Positions 35,501-43,232 of a stretch of 64,000 bases of DNA are shown piece after piece. Positions within the stretch are counted from its first letter, which is position 1. Every line of letters starts with the position of its first letter. The DNA lies in NCBI GenBank assembly GCA_030429205.1, contig JAUICZ010000001.1, positions 1,354,806-1,418,805 on the forward strand. Direction: 5' to 3'. The notes under the pieces were generated by a model, which worked only from the letters and a program-made list of their open reading frames with translations, made no database searches and was not told the DNA's origin. The position numbers and the translations under genes are program-made. The DNA comes from Bacteroidia bacterium. GTDB taxonomy: Bacteria > Bacteroidota > Bacteroidia > Chitinophagales > Chitinophagaceae.

Positions 35501-36343
35501 AATGCCAACATCTTTAATACGTATAGGAACATTATCATGGACATCTACAACTGCAAGTTCAAGGTCGTCTATTGATTTGATATAGCCCAACCCTCTAACC
35601 AGATATTCGGCACTGTTAATTTCAATAGTCTTAGCACCTACATCTTTGTTAGCATTTTTGACGGCCAGCATTACTTTATGCAATGGTATATTATAAGCTT
35701 TCAATGCATCGGGGTTAACATCTACTTGATATTCTTGCACAAATCCTCCGATTGAAGCAACTTCTGATACTCCTTCAGCACCATTGAGCGCATACTTTAC
35801 ATAAAAGTCTTGTACAGTTCGTAATTCATGTAAGTCCCATCCACCTGTGGGGTTCCCATCTTTGTCTCTACCTTCCAAAGTGTACCAATATACTTGTCCT
35901 AAAGCAGTCGCGTCCGGACCTAATGAGGGTTGTACGGCATCCGGCAATAATCCAGAGGGCAGAGAGTTCAGTTTTTCCAGTATGCGGGAACGTGACCAAT
36001 AAAATTCAACATCTTCATCAAAAATGATGTATATGCTGCTGAACCCGAACATAGAAGAGCTACGTATTGATTTAACTCCCGGTATACCTAATAAAGAGGT
36101 GGTAAGCGGATATGTTATCTGGTCTTCAATATCCTGGGGAGAACGTCCTGCCCACTTAGTGAAGACGATTTGTTGATTTTCTCCTATATCAGGTATTGCA
36201 TCAACAGGAACAGGGTCTGAAGGTAATGCCCCTACTTTCCATCCGAAAGGAGCAGTTACCACCCCCCATGTCACAAATAAGACCAGTACCAATATTGTTA
36301 CCAGCTTATTGTGCAGGAAATAATGTATGACTCTATTCAGCAT
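32546..36343 (-). CDS. cusA: CusA-type heavy-metal RND permease, long form
   Basis: A 1265-residue inner-membrane proton antiporter. The fourth-helix signature NIVALSGIAIAIGTMVDLGIVLSEN is close to the HME4 (Cu+/Ag+) pattern and lacks the DFG...DGA motif of Zn/Co pumps. Both RND halves are present. It is ~220 residues longer than E. coli CusA, because an insert of about 120 residues with extra hydrophobic helices lies after the first membrane block (roughly 525-645) and the periplasmic loop is longer. Long CusA forms are usual in Bacteroidota. It is third from last in a five-gene minus-strand operon that begins with the DUF3347 lipoprotein at 36976. Confidence 0.93.
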   Translation of the reverse strand: MLNRVIHYFLHNKLVTILVLVLFVTWGVVTAPFGWKVGALPSDPVPVDAIPDIGENQQIVFTKWAGRSPQDIEDQITYPLTTSLLGIPGVKSIRSSSMFGFSSIYIIFDEDVEFYWSRSRILEKLNSLPSGLLPDAVQPSLGPDATALGQVYWYTLEGRDKDGNPTGGWDLHELRTVQDFYVKYALNGAEGVSEVASIGGFVQEYQVDVNPDALKAYNIPLHKVMLAVKNANKDVGAKTIEINSAEYLVRGLGYIKSIDDLELAVVDVHDNVPIRIKDVGIVTIGPATRRGLLDKEGAEVVGGVVVTRYGANPLEVINNVKEKIKEIAPGLPKKKLADGRESQLTIVPFYDRTQLIYETLGTLEEALSLELLITILVVVIMVLNLRASIIISSLLPIAVLMVFIAMRYFGVDANIVALSGIAIAIGTMVDLGIVLSENVIKHIKESPTGQKLIDTVYNASAEVSSAIVTAVTTTIVSFIPVFTMQGAEGKLFRPLAFTKTFALLASLVVALLILPSVAHWLFGIKINKNRRGKALNIALIVTGLVSLIFINAWAGLTLMAFGIGWFVTEYTTYNNFLTKNLSIIITIISVTWILARYWMPLGAGESLFYNYIFVAVIVFIILLFFYLLERYYERILNWCLNNKRKFLMIPAVVMFLALNIWIGFNTTFGFVAKGFDAVNLNIRTTKVWSGLSHAFPGIGKEFMPSLDEGSFLLMPTSMPHAGIEQNKQVVQQLDMLVANIPEIDQVVGKMGRAESALDPAPISMYENIINYKPEYMVNTKGHRVRYLIDDDGRFVLTNGDTLSNEDAIKYGVKQPMLIEDNGGQYFRNWRSHIKSPDDIWNEIVKVSNIPGMTSAPKLQPIETRLVMLQTGMRAPMGIKVYGPDLNTIENFGLKLEDILKQVPTVKTQAVFADRIVGKPYLHLDIDRNAIARYGLSVEEVQRSIETAIGGMQITSTVEGRERYPVRVRYPRELRDDPESLSQILIPTPIGVQIPLGDLVQIKYVKGPQVIKSEETFLTGYVLFDKKDGQAEVNVVEDAQKMIQQKIDNGELVVPAGVNYKFSGSYENQVRAEKRLSVIVPLVLLIIFLILYFQFRSVSTSLMIFTGIAMAFSGAFLMLWLYGQNWFVDFSFLGTNMRDLFQMHTVNLSVAVWVGFIALFGIATDDGVLMGTYLDQSFRNNKTNTVTEIRAAVTKAGLRRIKPAIMTSATTIIALLPVLTSTGRGSDIMVPMAIPAFGGMIVACVSYFIVPVLYSYREEYKLKKES

Positions 36344-36373
36344 AATTTGTTTCTAATGTGTTTCGATTTATAG

Positions 36374-36976
36374 TTATCGTTTTACTAACTCTTGAACACT
36401 GCCGCAACTATACATTGATGCCCCATAGTATGGGTTAGCAATATCTTCGGTCTCACTTAACCATATTGCACCTTTGCCGTCAAAAGCCATTGGACAGTAT
36501 GATTTGTATAGAAGTTTCGCACTACCTGAAGCTTTAACAAGCTGATAGACAATATTTGATAAATTTTCGAAACGCTCTCTTTGTATCTCTATGTCGTCTG
36601 TGGTTTGAATATCATTCGACAGCTCAATTACTTTAGTCTTATATTTTGAATATAGTTCTTGTCCTTTATCACTATATGATAAAGTGTCATTTTCCTGCAT
36701 TAGATTTTTTAATTGCTTAGCTCTCAAAGATGCTTCTTCCAAATCATCACCAGCCAATGCAGTTTGGATGTGTGTATAAAAGTGAACCATCATATCTACA
36801 TGATTTTGAAACAAAGAGTCAGTTTCAAATTCTGCAGTTATCACAGGAATATCTTTATTAGAAACTTTGTGTTGATGACCATCATGACTGTGTTTTTCAT
36901 TAGAGTTGTTGCTTTCGTTACATGCACCAAACAATATAGCATTGATGAATAGCACGCTATAAAATATTTTTTTCAT
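36374..36976 (-). CDS. DUF3347 lipoprotein, probable periplasmic metal-binding partner of the Cus pump
   Basis: A 200-residue lipoprotein (lipobox LFGAC, Cys19) followed by a His-rich linker (HSHDGHQHK). The rest is a DUF3347 domain: a helical part with repeated Gln/Lys/Leu and the C-terminal motif YCPMAFDGKGAIWLSETEDI, then NPYYGASMYSCG. The same domain forms the C-terminus of the adaptor at 29545. The conserved Cys/Met/Tyr residues suggest Cu(I) binding. It is the first gene of the cus operon, 30 bp before cusA. Family function is not established; metal buffering or delivery is inferred from the position and fusion. Confidence 0.82.
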   Translation of the reverse strand: MKKIFYSVLFINAILFGACNESNNSNEKHSHDGHQHKVSNKDIPVITAEFETDSLFQNHVDMMVHFYTHIQTALAGDDLEEASLRAKQLKNLMQENDTLSYSDKGQELYSKYKTKVIELSNDIQTTDDIEIQRERFENLSNIVYQLVKASGSAKLLYKSYCPMAFDGKGAIWLSETEDIANPYYGASMYSCGSVQELVKR

Positions 36977-37019
36977 TAAATTGATATTTAAAAATTATTG
37001 AATATAATATCGAAGGAGT

Positions 37020-37091
37020 CAAAAAAGCGATAGACGTTAATACATGCTATAGAATGCTCTATAGTTCAGATGTATTAACGACTACCGCTAT
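37020..37091 (-). terminator. Long hairpin terminator between two copper operons
   Basis: CGTTAATACAT (37035-37045) and ATGTATTAACG (37070-37080) form an 11-bp perfect stem, extended outward by nearly complementary AGCGATAG / CTACCGCT. Inside it is a second small hairpin (CTATAG, 37047-37052 and 37059-37064). On the minus strand the structure is followed by TTTTTT, so it should end the transcript of the copA/copZ side before the cus operon. Confidence 0.7.
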
Positions 37092-37104
37092 AAAGTATAT
37101 TATA

Positions 37105-37518
37105 TCAAATCAGCAGAGACTGAACCCTAATGAATATGGGCTGTTTAAATATGACAATTTCTGGAGGTGCGTTAGGAAGACACGTGTTGACATTAGAGCA
37201 ATAAAGTGAATATCCTGTATCGCAGAAATCTTTATAAGGTGGTAGGTCAGCTAATGTTGTTAGCCATTTAATAATTACTAACTTAATACCTGGATTCTGG
37301 TCATCAGATTTTACGAACTTTTGTTCGTCTTTACAGCAACCATTATCATCATCCTTGTTCTTCTCCATACCACACTTCCCACATTGACCTATGTCAGAAA
37401 TGTCGTCACTTAAAGATGATTGTGCCAACTCTCCCATACAGTAGTGCTCATATACAACCACTCCTGAAGAACTCAAGAGATAAAAAATGGATAATATGAC
37501 TACTAATAGTTTATGCAC
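37105..37518 (-). CDS. HYC_CC_PP-type small exported protein
   Basis: A 137-residue protein. A signal peptide or N-terminal anchor (~1-22) is followed by E-H-Y-C-M-G, then C-G-K-C-G-M, a run of Asp/Lys with G-C-C-K-D-E, and a C-terminal PP (CLPNAPPEI). This His-Tyr-Cys / Cys-Cys / Pro-Pro layout is that of the HYC_CC_PP family of Bacteroidota. The proteins occur beside copper genes and probably bind metal in the periplasm; a mechanism is not known to me. It is the last gene of the copA transcript, before the long hairpin. Confidence 0.8.
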   Translation of the reverse strand: MHKLLVVILSIFYLLSSSGVVVYEHYCMGELAQSSLSDDISDIGQCGKCGMEKNKDDDNGCCKDEQKFVKSDDQNPGIKLVIIKWLTTLADLPPYKDFCDTGYSLYCSNVNTCLPNAPPEIVIFKQPIFIRVQSLLI

Positions 37519-37608
37519 CTAAACAAATTTAACTTAAATAATGAAATATACCATGCCTCTTACTCACAGCAACGTTTCTTAAAGAGGAACTTTAAAATCT
37601 TTATGATT

Positions 37609-37821
37609 TTATTTATAAACCTCTGCATTAAATCCTGCTTTTTTTATTAATGCTATTATACTTTCCTGTGTCATACTTTCTGTCTTGACCGATAATACCT
37701 TATCAGGAGACAGCGTATCCACTTCCCATTCTAACATCTCTTTTTCATTGTCTAATGTTGGTGAAACAGCTTTTACACAGCCGCTACAGTTGATGTTTGT
37801 TCTGAATTTTAAAATTTTCAT
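37609..37821 (-). CDS. copZ: CopZ-like copper chaperone (HMA domain)
   Basis: A 70-residue single heavy-metal-associated domain with beta-alpha-beta-beta-alpha-beta layout. The metal site N-C-S-G-C (Cys13, Cys16) sits in the first loop. Atx1/CopZ chaperones bind one Cu+ and hand it to a CopA ATPase; CopA is encoded 25 bp upstream, which supports that role. The usual Met before the CxxC is replaced by Ile-Asn, common in Bacteroidota members. Cytoplasmic. Confidence 0.87.
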   Translation of the reverse strand: MKILKFRTNINCSGCVKAVSPTLDNEKEMLEWEVDTLSPDKVLSVKTESMTQESIIALIKKAGFNAEVYK

Positions 37822-37846
37822 TTTTTAAATTTTAAAAGATTAATTA

Positions 37847-40081
37847 TTAAGAATACTTAAGTCTAAGGCTATTTGCGGTAACACTAAGGCTACTTAATGC
37901 CATAGCAGCCCCTGCAATCATAGGGTCTAATAAAAAGCCACTAATAGGATATAATACTCCAGCAGCTATAGGAATGCCAATGAGATTATAAATGAATGCC
38001 CAGAATAGGTTCTGCTTAATTGTATTTACTGTCCTTCTTGATAGTTTTATTGCTTTCGCTATCATCTTTAGGTCAGATGTTATAAGTGTCATTTTAGCTA
38101 CATCTATTGCAATATCACTTCCTTTTCCCATTGCAATACTAACATCAGCTTGCGCTAATGCGTGGCTATCATTAATTCCATCACCTACCATTGCAACAAC
38201 CTTTCCCTCCTCCTGTAATTTTTTAATATACTCTGCTTTATCACCAGGTAACATTTCAGCACTTATTTTTTCAATGCCTGCCTTTTTTGCTATAGCTCTT
38301 GCCGTTGCTTTATTATCTCCTGTGAGCATATATATTTCCAGACCTTCATCTTTTAACTCTTGTATAGCTTCTCTTGAAGTTTCTTTTATCATATCTGTGA
38401 TGGCAACTACTCCAATAGCAATAGTTTTGTCACCAAATAGAATTACTGTTTGTCCTTCTTTTTGCCACTCCTCAAGTTTTAATCGGATAGGTGTAGGAAT
38501 ATGTAAACTATATTCTTTCATCAGTTTTTGATTACCTGTTACATATGTTGTTCCGTTAAAATTTGCCATTATGCCTTTACCTGTAATGCTTTCAATACTA
38601 TTTAAATCAACTGGTTTAACACCGTTTGATTTGAAATATGCAACAACAGCTTCAGCAAGGGGGTGTTCGGATTGTATCTCCATGGCAAGGAGGATTTTCG
38701 AGAAAATGTCTGAATCACTACTGAAATAGACATTACTTACTACAGGTTTACCTTGAGTAATGGTACCTGTTTTATCAAGAATGATAACATCGGTCTTATG
38801 AGCTAACTCTAATGATTCAGCATCTTTTATCAATATGTTATTTTCAGCTCCTTTACCTACTCCCACCATGATGGCGGTTGGTGTAGCTAAGCCTAATGCA
38901 CAAGGACATGCTATTACAAGTACTGTAACCCCAGCCAGTAATGCATGAGTAAAAGCATTCTCTCCACCTGCAACCATCCATGTCAGAAAAGTTAGGACTG
39001 ATATAGTTATTACTACCGGAACAAATATGCCGGCAATTTTATCAACCAATTTTTGCACAGGAGCTTTACTTCCTTGTGCTTCTTTTACCATTTTAATTAT
39101 TTGCGCTAACAAGGTTTCTGATGCAGCCTTTTCTGTTTTAAAGCGGAAACTTCCTTTCTGGTTTATTGTGCCAGCAAATACTTTTTCACCTTTTGTCTTT
39201 TCTACAGGTAAGGGCTCACCTGTTATCATACTCTCATTTACGTATGAAGAGCCATACACGACTACACCGTCAACAGCAATTTTTTCACCTGGTTTTACCA
39301 GTACTAAATCTCCAATACTTACCTGGTGAATAGGTATAGTTTTCACTACTTCATCTTGAGTAATAATTGTCACAGTTTTGGGTTGTAGCCCAATAAGTTT
39401 CTTTATGGCAGTTGAGGTGTTAGACTTAGCCTTTTCTTCCAGTAATTTCCCGAGAGAGATAAATGCAATAATTACAGTAGAGGCTTCAAAGTACACATGG
39501 GGATGTAACCCCCTGGCTAACCAGAAATCAGGGAAAAGTGTATTAAACATACTAAACACGAACGCTATTCCTGTACTTAACGCTACTAAGGTGTCCATGT
39601 TTGCTTTCTTATGGCGTGCCTGCTTCCATGCATTTATAAAGAAGTTTCTACCGAAGTAGAAGACTACAGGCGCAGTGAGTAACATCATTACCCAGTTTCC
39701 GTATGGCATATCCATGAAGAACATCCCAATAATAACCACAGGAGTAGATAAAATAGAAGCCCAAATAGTCCTATTCTTTATCTCATCATAACTCTTTGCA
39801 ATGGCAGCTGCCTTTACCTCTTCTTTGTTTTCTGATTCAATCAAAAGGTCAAAGCCTATAGACTGTATAGCCGCCTTCATTTTTGCTGGAGTTGCTATAG
39901 ACTTGTCATATTCCACCCATGCATCACGATTTGCAAAGTTTACTCCTGCATTAGATACACCATCTATAGACTTAAGCATTGACTCAACACTTACTGCGCA
40001 TGATGCACAGGTCATATCAAGGACAGGGAAATTATCTTTTGTTATTGCTACGGGAGCTTGTAATAATGAGTTTTGATACAT
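37847..40081 (-). CDS. copA: CopA-type Cu+-translocating P-type ATPase
   Basis: A 744-residue inner-membrane pump with one N-terminal HMA domain (metal site M-T-C25-A-S-C28). The transmembrane site is Cys392-Pro-Cys394 ([11 protein letters not shown]), the phosphorylated residue is Asp436 in DKTGTIT, the actuator has TGEP, and the hinge reads [10 protein letters not shown]. The C-terminal [20 protein letters not shown], with Met-x-x-Ser-Ser, is the P1B-1 signature for Cu+/Ag+. It moves cytoplasmic Cu+ to the periplasm, where the Cus pump takes over. It lies downstream of the AraC-type regulator and upstream of copZ. A TAGCTTTG element and a small palindrome precede it. Confidence 0.94.
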   Translation of the reverse strand: MYQNSLLQAPVAITKDNFPVLDMTCASCAVSVESMLKSIDGVSNAGVNFANRDAWVEYDKSIATPAKMKAAIQSIGFDLLIESENKEEVKAAAIAKSYDEIKNRTIWASILSTPVVIIGMFFMDMPYGNWVMMLLTAPVVFYFGRNFFINAWKQARHKKANMDTLVALSTGIAFVFSMFNTLFPDFWLARGLHPHVYFEASTVIIAFISLGKLLEEKAKSNTSTAIKKLIGLQPKTVTIITQDEVVKTIPIHQVSIGDLVLVKPGEKIAVDGVVVYGSSYVNESMITGEPLPVEKTKGEKVFAGTINQKGSFRFKTEKAASETLLAQIIKMVKEAQGSKAPVQKLVDKIAGIFVPVVITISVLTFLTWMVAGGENAFTHALLAGVTVLVIACPCALGLATPTAIMVGVGKGAENNILIKDAESLELAHKTDVIILDKTGTITQGKPVVSNVYFSSDSDIFSKILLAMEIQSEHPLAEAVVAYFKSNGVKPVDLNSIESITGKGIMANFNGTTYVTGNQKLMKEYSLHIPTPIRLKLEEWQKEGQTVILFGDKTIAIGVVAITDMIKETSREAIQELKDEGLEIYMLTGDNKATARAIAKKAGIEKISAEMLPGDKAEYIKKLQEEGKVVAMVGDGINDSHALAQADVSIAMGKGSDIAIDVAKMTLITSDLKMIAKAIKLSRRTVNTIKQNLFWAFIYNLIGIPIAAGVLYPISGFLLDPMIAGAAMALSSLSVTANSLRLKYS

Positions 40082-40088
40082 AACTATC

Positions 40089-40107
40089 GCATTTCAATGC
40101 AAAGCTA
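40089..40107 (-). promoter_or_regulatory. Candidate promoter element and palindrome before copA
   Basis: On the minus strand TAGCTTTG (40107-40100) fits TANNTTTG exactly, 18 bp before the copA ATG. It abuts the inverted repeat GCATT-GA-AATGC (40100-40089), which could be an operator. No TTTG at the right -33 distance is seen. Confidence 0.4.
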
Positions 40108-40166
40108 TGTAGTCTATTTGTCAGGCTTTTATACTATTACGCTTTAAACTTTCATAATTTCTTCTA

Positions 40167-40739
40167 TTATTTTTTTCCAACTCTATCCAGCTCTTTTCTT
40201 GGTTTAGATTGTAAGCCTCTGAAGACCTTTGGAGACATTCCTGTTATTTTCTTGAATTGAGAAGAAAGGTGTGCGGGACTGCTATATCCTAATTTATAAG
40301 CGATTTCTGTTAATGATAATTCATCATACACAATAAGTTCTTTGGCACGCTCTACCTTTTGATGTATTAAATATTGCTCTATTGTTATGCCTTCTGTTTC
40401 TGAAAAAAGTCGGCTTAAGTAATTGTACTCTTGTGGTATTTTTCCTACTAAGTATTCGCTTATTTTTAAGGCTGGATATTCTTTGTCAGAATATATAAGT
40501 TCGATAATTATGTTTTTTATCTGCTCTATCATTCTGCCTCGTCTGTTATCTATTAACTCAAAACCTAAAAGCTGAAGATTATTATCAAGTTGAGTTATAA
40601 CGTCTTTAGGTAAATTATCAATATTCAGTTCAACTTCACCCAACTGTATTGACAAAGTATAAAGGCCAAGCTTTTCAAGCTCAGCCTTTACTACCATTTT
40701 ACATCTGTCGCAAACCATATTTTTTATATACAGCTTCAT
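40167..40739 (-). CDS. AraC-family regulator with N-terminal CxxC metal-binding domain
   Basis: A protein of about 190 residues. The first 70 read like a degenerate HMA domain, with the metal-type loop M-V-C-D-R-C-K directly after the first strand. The last ~100 residues are an AraC DNA-binding domain with two HTHs (LSETEGITIEQYLIHQKVERAKELI; LTEIAYKLGYSSPAHLSSQFKKITGMSPKVFR). Direct sensing of Cu+ by the CxxC and control of the flanking copA operon is a reasonable inference; the family is common next to copper genes in Bacteroidota. I chose the ATG at 40739, 1 nt from the upstream stop; an ATG at 40748 would overlap that gene by 8 nt. Confidence 0.85.
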   Translation of the reverse strand: MKLYIKNMVCDRCKMVVKAELEKLGLYTLSIQLGEVELNIDNLPKDVITQLDNNLQLLGFELIDNRRGRMIEQIKNIIIELIYSDKEYPALKISEYLVGKIPQEYNYLSRLFSETEGITIEQYLIHQKVERAKELIVYDELSLTEIAYKLGYSSPAHLSSQFKKITGMSPKVFRGLQSKPRKELDRVGKK

Positions 40740-40740
40740 T

Positions 40741-42084
40741 CTACTCAATAATTACTTTTCTTGCTATAATCTCTTTTTCAGCTTGTAATACTAAAGTATA
40801 AATACCAGCAGGTATTACTGCTGAATTAATAGTTAGTTTATTACTTGTTATCCTATTTTGATACATCGTTTTCCCGCTAAGGTCAATTAGCTTAACAGTA
40901 GCCTCATTTCCTTCCCACTCAACATTTAGCAAATCTTGTGCTGGAATTGGATAAACTACAAGTTTACTCTCAGTAGCTATGTTTTTGACGCCAGTAGGTA
41001 CGTTGGCATTTTCTATTTTTACGAGTTGCCTTTTACTTCTATTAACGAACCATATACCATTATCCCAGTCGATTCTAACACCCATTATCCCAGCATCAGA
41101 CTGTATTCTCCCTACTTCTGTTGCAGGTGCACTACTAACATCATAGATGATAATCTCACCCGTGGCATTATCTGTCACAACAATCCTGTCGTCTTTATAA
41201 TCTATACCACAAGGGGACGTCAGACCACTACTGACCAGTACTTCTACAGTAGCCCCAGTCATATTTCTATATTTTGCTAATGGCTCATTTGCTCCTGGGT
41301 CAGGAGATAACCCTCCGACATCATTCCCAGTTGTGGTTTTCATTCTGATAATTCTATTATTACCACCATCAACAATATATAACCAATTGTTCTGCTTGTC
41401 TAAAGCCATATGACTCGGTACGCCATTTTTTCTTTTTACTGAAACGTCACTGTATCTATATATTTCTCCATCTGCATGGTCATCCCCACCTACAATATGA
41501 GGTGCTTTAAAATCGTACTTGCATATATTACCATTATAACCGTCAAACACCCAGTATGCATTTGCATTGTCATGGGCAATCCCCATTCCAAAAGGACTTT
41601 GGTGTAGCATATCAAGATGACTCCCTAATAATGTTGACGGGTCCCAGTTGCTTTGCTCTAATCGGGCAAAAATTGATGTGTCTGTTGACCATAATGCCGG
41701 GCCCATAAAAGTAGGGGATTGTGAGTTTGTATTTTGTATTTCATGAACTGTTGCGAAGTTCCCATTGTCCCCAATCGCTAAGGCAGAAGCTCTAATCATA
41801 AAGTGTCCTGCATGAGAGTCTCGTCTAAACTCTGAAGCCTGAGTTGACTTATTAGCATCAAAAAATATCGAGACACTACCTGTGTTACCCTCATAATTTA
41901 ATACCCACCACGTATTAGTGCCAGGTTCAAAATCTAAATCTTGAGGGTTTAATAAACCATCTGATGCGTCTCCAACTATTTTAAAATTATTAGTTCCAAT
42001 TAAGTATTTATCAATTGCATTTTGAGCGATTGTGTAATTTGCTATACCAGAACAGCATAGCATTATTAATAAAGCTTTTTTCAT
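40741..42084 (-). CDS. Secreted NHL/beta-propeller-like protein with T9SS sorting domain
   Basis: A protein of about 447 residues. I start it at ATG 42084, which gives a clean signal peptide (MKKALLIMLCCSG...TIAQ); an in-frame ATG at 42135 would place 17 polar residues before it. The body has strand repeats such as NPQDLDFEPGTNTWWVLNYEGN, SPFGMGIAHDNANAYWVFDGYNGNI, PSHMALDKQNNWLYIVDGGNNRI and TSPCGIDYKDDRIVVTDNATGEI, typical of NHL/SMP-30-like propellers. The C-terminus (VYPIPAQDLLNVEWEG, LIDLSGKTMY, IPAGIYTLVLQ) is a T9SS type A sorting domain. It is co-transcribed with the AraC copper regulator, which is unusual for a surface protein; the link to copper is unknown. Confidence 0.82.
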   Translation of the reverse strand: MKKALLIMLCCSGIANYTIAQNAIDKYLIGTNNFKIVGDASDGLLNPQDLDFEPGTNTWWVLNYEGNTGSVSIFFDANKSTQASEFRRDSHAGHFMIRASALAIGDNGNFATVHEIQNTNSQSPTFMGPALWSTDTSIFARLEQSNWDPSTLLGSHLDMLHQSPFGMGIAHDNANAYWVFDGYNGNICKYDFKAPHIVGGDDHADGEIYRYSDVSVKRKNGVPSHMALDKQNNWLYIVDGGNNRIIRMKTTTGNDVGGLSPDPGANEPLAKYRNMTGATVEVLVSSGLTSPCGIDYKDDRIVVTDNATGEIIIYDVSSAPATEVGRIQSDAGIMGVRIDWDNGIWFVNRSKRQLVKIENANVPTGVKNIATESKLVVYPIPAQDLLNVEWEGNEATVKLIDLSGKTMYQNRITSNKLTINSAVIPAGIYTLVLQAEKEIIARKVIIE

Positions 42085-42148
42085 ATTAAGATATTTATTT
42101 ACTGAATTCCTGTGAGAGATATGTCTCAGCAGCATTAAATAATATAAG

Positions 42149-42177
42149 TGATGGGTATAGCCATCATATCAGTGATA
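42149..42177. promoter_or_regulatory. Two adjacent palindromes upstream of the copper regulator operon
   Basis: TGATGG-GTATAG-CCATCA (42149-42166) is followed directly by TATCA-G-TGATA (42167-42177). Both are perfect and lie in the 97-bp gap upstream of the 42084 start, just after the stop of the gene at 42182. They could be operators for the AraC-type regulator or read-through structures. No T-run follows, so a terminator is unlikely. Confidence 0.35.
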
Positions 42178-42181
42178 AATA

Positions 42182-42568
42182 TCAGATTAGGAAAACACAA
42201 TTGTCCAAATAGACTTTAGTGGAAATTAGTGGTGGAGGATGTAGTGTGGTAAATTTATATATTTGACTTACATTGTCTACAACTTGAAAAAAGTCATATG
42301 CAATAGGAGAATATGCATCATCTATTGATTGCTTAAGTACCTGAATAATTTTAGGCGCTTGCTTATGGTCATCAACATCACCTTTTACTACATCGCTACT
42401 ACAACAGTCTTGTTTATTATCTGATTCACCACAACATGAGTCTTTTTCTTCATCTTGAAATAAGGATATGTATTGAAAAACTTTGCCGCAAAAATGAAAA
42501 TGCAAGCTTACTTCGGCACTACCGAAGGCATAACAGATAGCTATTATTGTAACAAGTAATTGTTTCAA
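42182..42568 (-). CDS. Small exported His/Cys-rich protein (HYC_CC_PP-like)
   Basis: A 128-residue protein with a signal peptide (~1-18). The metal-type residues are H-F-H-F-C-G near residue 25, then D-S-C-C-G-E-S and D-C-C-S-S, with PPP near the C-terminus (TTLHPPPLIS). The order His-x-Cys / Cys-Cys / Pro-Pro matches the protein at 37105, although the sequences differ. It is the first gene of the minus-strand copper block and has a TATATTTG element 22 bp before the start. Periplasmic metal binding is inferred. Confidence 0.75.
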   Translation of the reverse strand: MKQLLVTIIAICYAFGSAEVSLHFHFCGKVFQYISLFQDEEKDSCCGESDNKQDCCSSDVVKGDVDDHKQAPKIIQVLKQSIDDAYSPIAYDFFQVVDNVSQIYKFTTLHPPPLISTKVYLDNCVFLI

Positions 42569-42589
42569 AATATCAAAAGCCTATTATTT

Positions 42590-42597
42590 CAAATATA
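42590..42597 (-). promoter_or_regulatory. Candidate -7 promoter element for the small His/Cys-rich protein
   Basis: On the minus strand TATATTTG fits TANNTTTG and lies 21 bp upstream of the ATG at 42568. The -33 region is not convincing. Confidence 0.35.
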
Positions 42598-42663
42598 AGA
42601 AAAATAGAACTGGTATTGAAAAATACAGGATTGCATAATTCAACCATCTCAAATATTGAGCTC

Positions 42664-42717
42664 TAACTAATAAGAAATGAATCAAACAGATTGGGCAGAT
42701 GAAGAATGGGAAGGTTA
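42664..42717 (+). pseudogene. Remnant of the 3' end of a 26995-27495-like gene (right copy of flanking repeat)
   Basis: A plus-strand frame, ATG 42677 to TAA 42717, encodes MNQTDWADEEWEG. This mirrors MNEMDWTDEEWED at the end of the gene at 26995-27495. At the DNA level 42664-42713 aligns with 27440-27490; the terminal 18 bp are identical. No upstream part of the gene is present (42569-42663 does not match). It is a displaced 3' end, as expected if a block was inserted at the end of the gene, or a remnant of a second gene copy. Confidence 0.6.
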
Positions 42718-42786
42718 ATGGATAAATAACTACACAACACAAACATGAATTTGTAAAATGGTATAATATTTTCATAATTTAGCTGT

Positions 42787-43194
42787 GTGGCTAAAAAGTT
42801 AAGCATAGTTACTTTATTCATGTGTGCGTTCGTATTTTTTATGGCGCACAGTGTCATGCCACATACCCATAATCACCATACTTCCCATAAACACGACCAT
42901 CACCAGCACGACAAGAATTCCGATAATAAACACAAGCATAACGACAGGAATCCAGAATTTGACCACTCTGAAGCATTTGGAGTAGCTATAATCAAATCAT
43001 ATGTGACTTTAACTACTAAAAGTTACAAACAAGCTCCACATACTGATTTTTTACAACCATCGCAAGCTGTTGAGATACTGGTTTTTAAACATCCACCAGA
43101 TAGAGTTAATTCATATTTTCCTCCACAACTTTGTTCAAACACCTTTAAAGCCCCTAAGTCCTTAAGGGCACCACCATTTGGCTTTCTTCTTTAG
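42787..43194 (+). CDS. His-rich exported protein heading the second RND operon
   Basis: A 135-residue protein. A hydrophobic N-terminus (~5-22) is followed by a strongly His-rich region (MPHTHNHHTSHKHDHHQHDK, then HKHN), about 15 His in 40 residues. The C-terminus has F-K-H-P-P-D, Y-F-P-P-Q and RAPPFGF, the Pro-Pro ending seen in other small proteins beside Bacteroidota metal pumps. The start is GTG 42787; the next in-frame ATG at 42820 would remove part of the signal. It is the first gene of the plus-strand set up to 49278. The His load suggests Ni, Co, Zn or Cu2+ buffering in the periplasm (inference). Confidence 0.7.
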   Translation: MAKKLSIVTLFMCAFVFFMAHSVMPHTHNHHTSHKHDHHQHDKNSDNKHKHNDRNPEFDHSEAFGVAIIKSYVTLTTKSYKQAPHTDFLQPSQAVEILVFKHPPDRVNSYFPPQLCSNTFKAPKSLRAPPFGFLL

Positions 43195-43232
43195 GAATTA
43201 GTAACATTTTTTACTCTTAAAAATCTAATCTG

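Noticed and set aside
37992-38531. 179-residue open frame on the plus strand
   Set aside because: Antisense to the C-terminal half of copA, hydrophobic only because the opposite strand encodes membrane helices.
42584-42857. Two minus-strand frames (63 and 64 residues) between 42584 and 42857
   Set aside because: They overlap each other, the pseudogene remnant and the start of the His-rich gene; no motif and no RBS.
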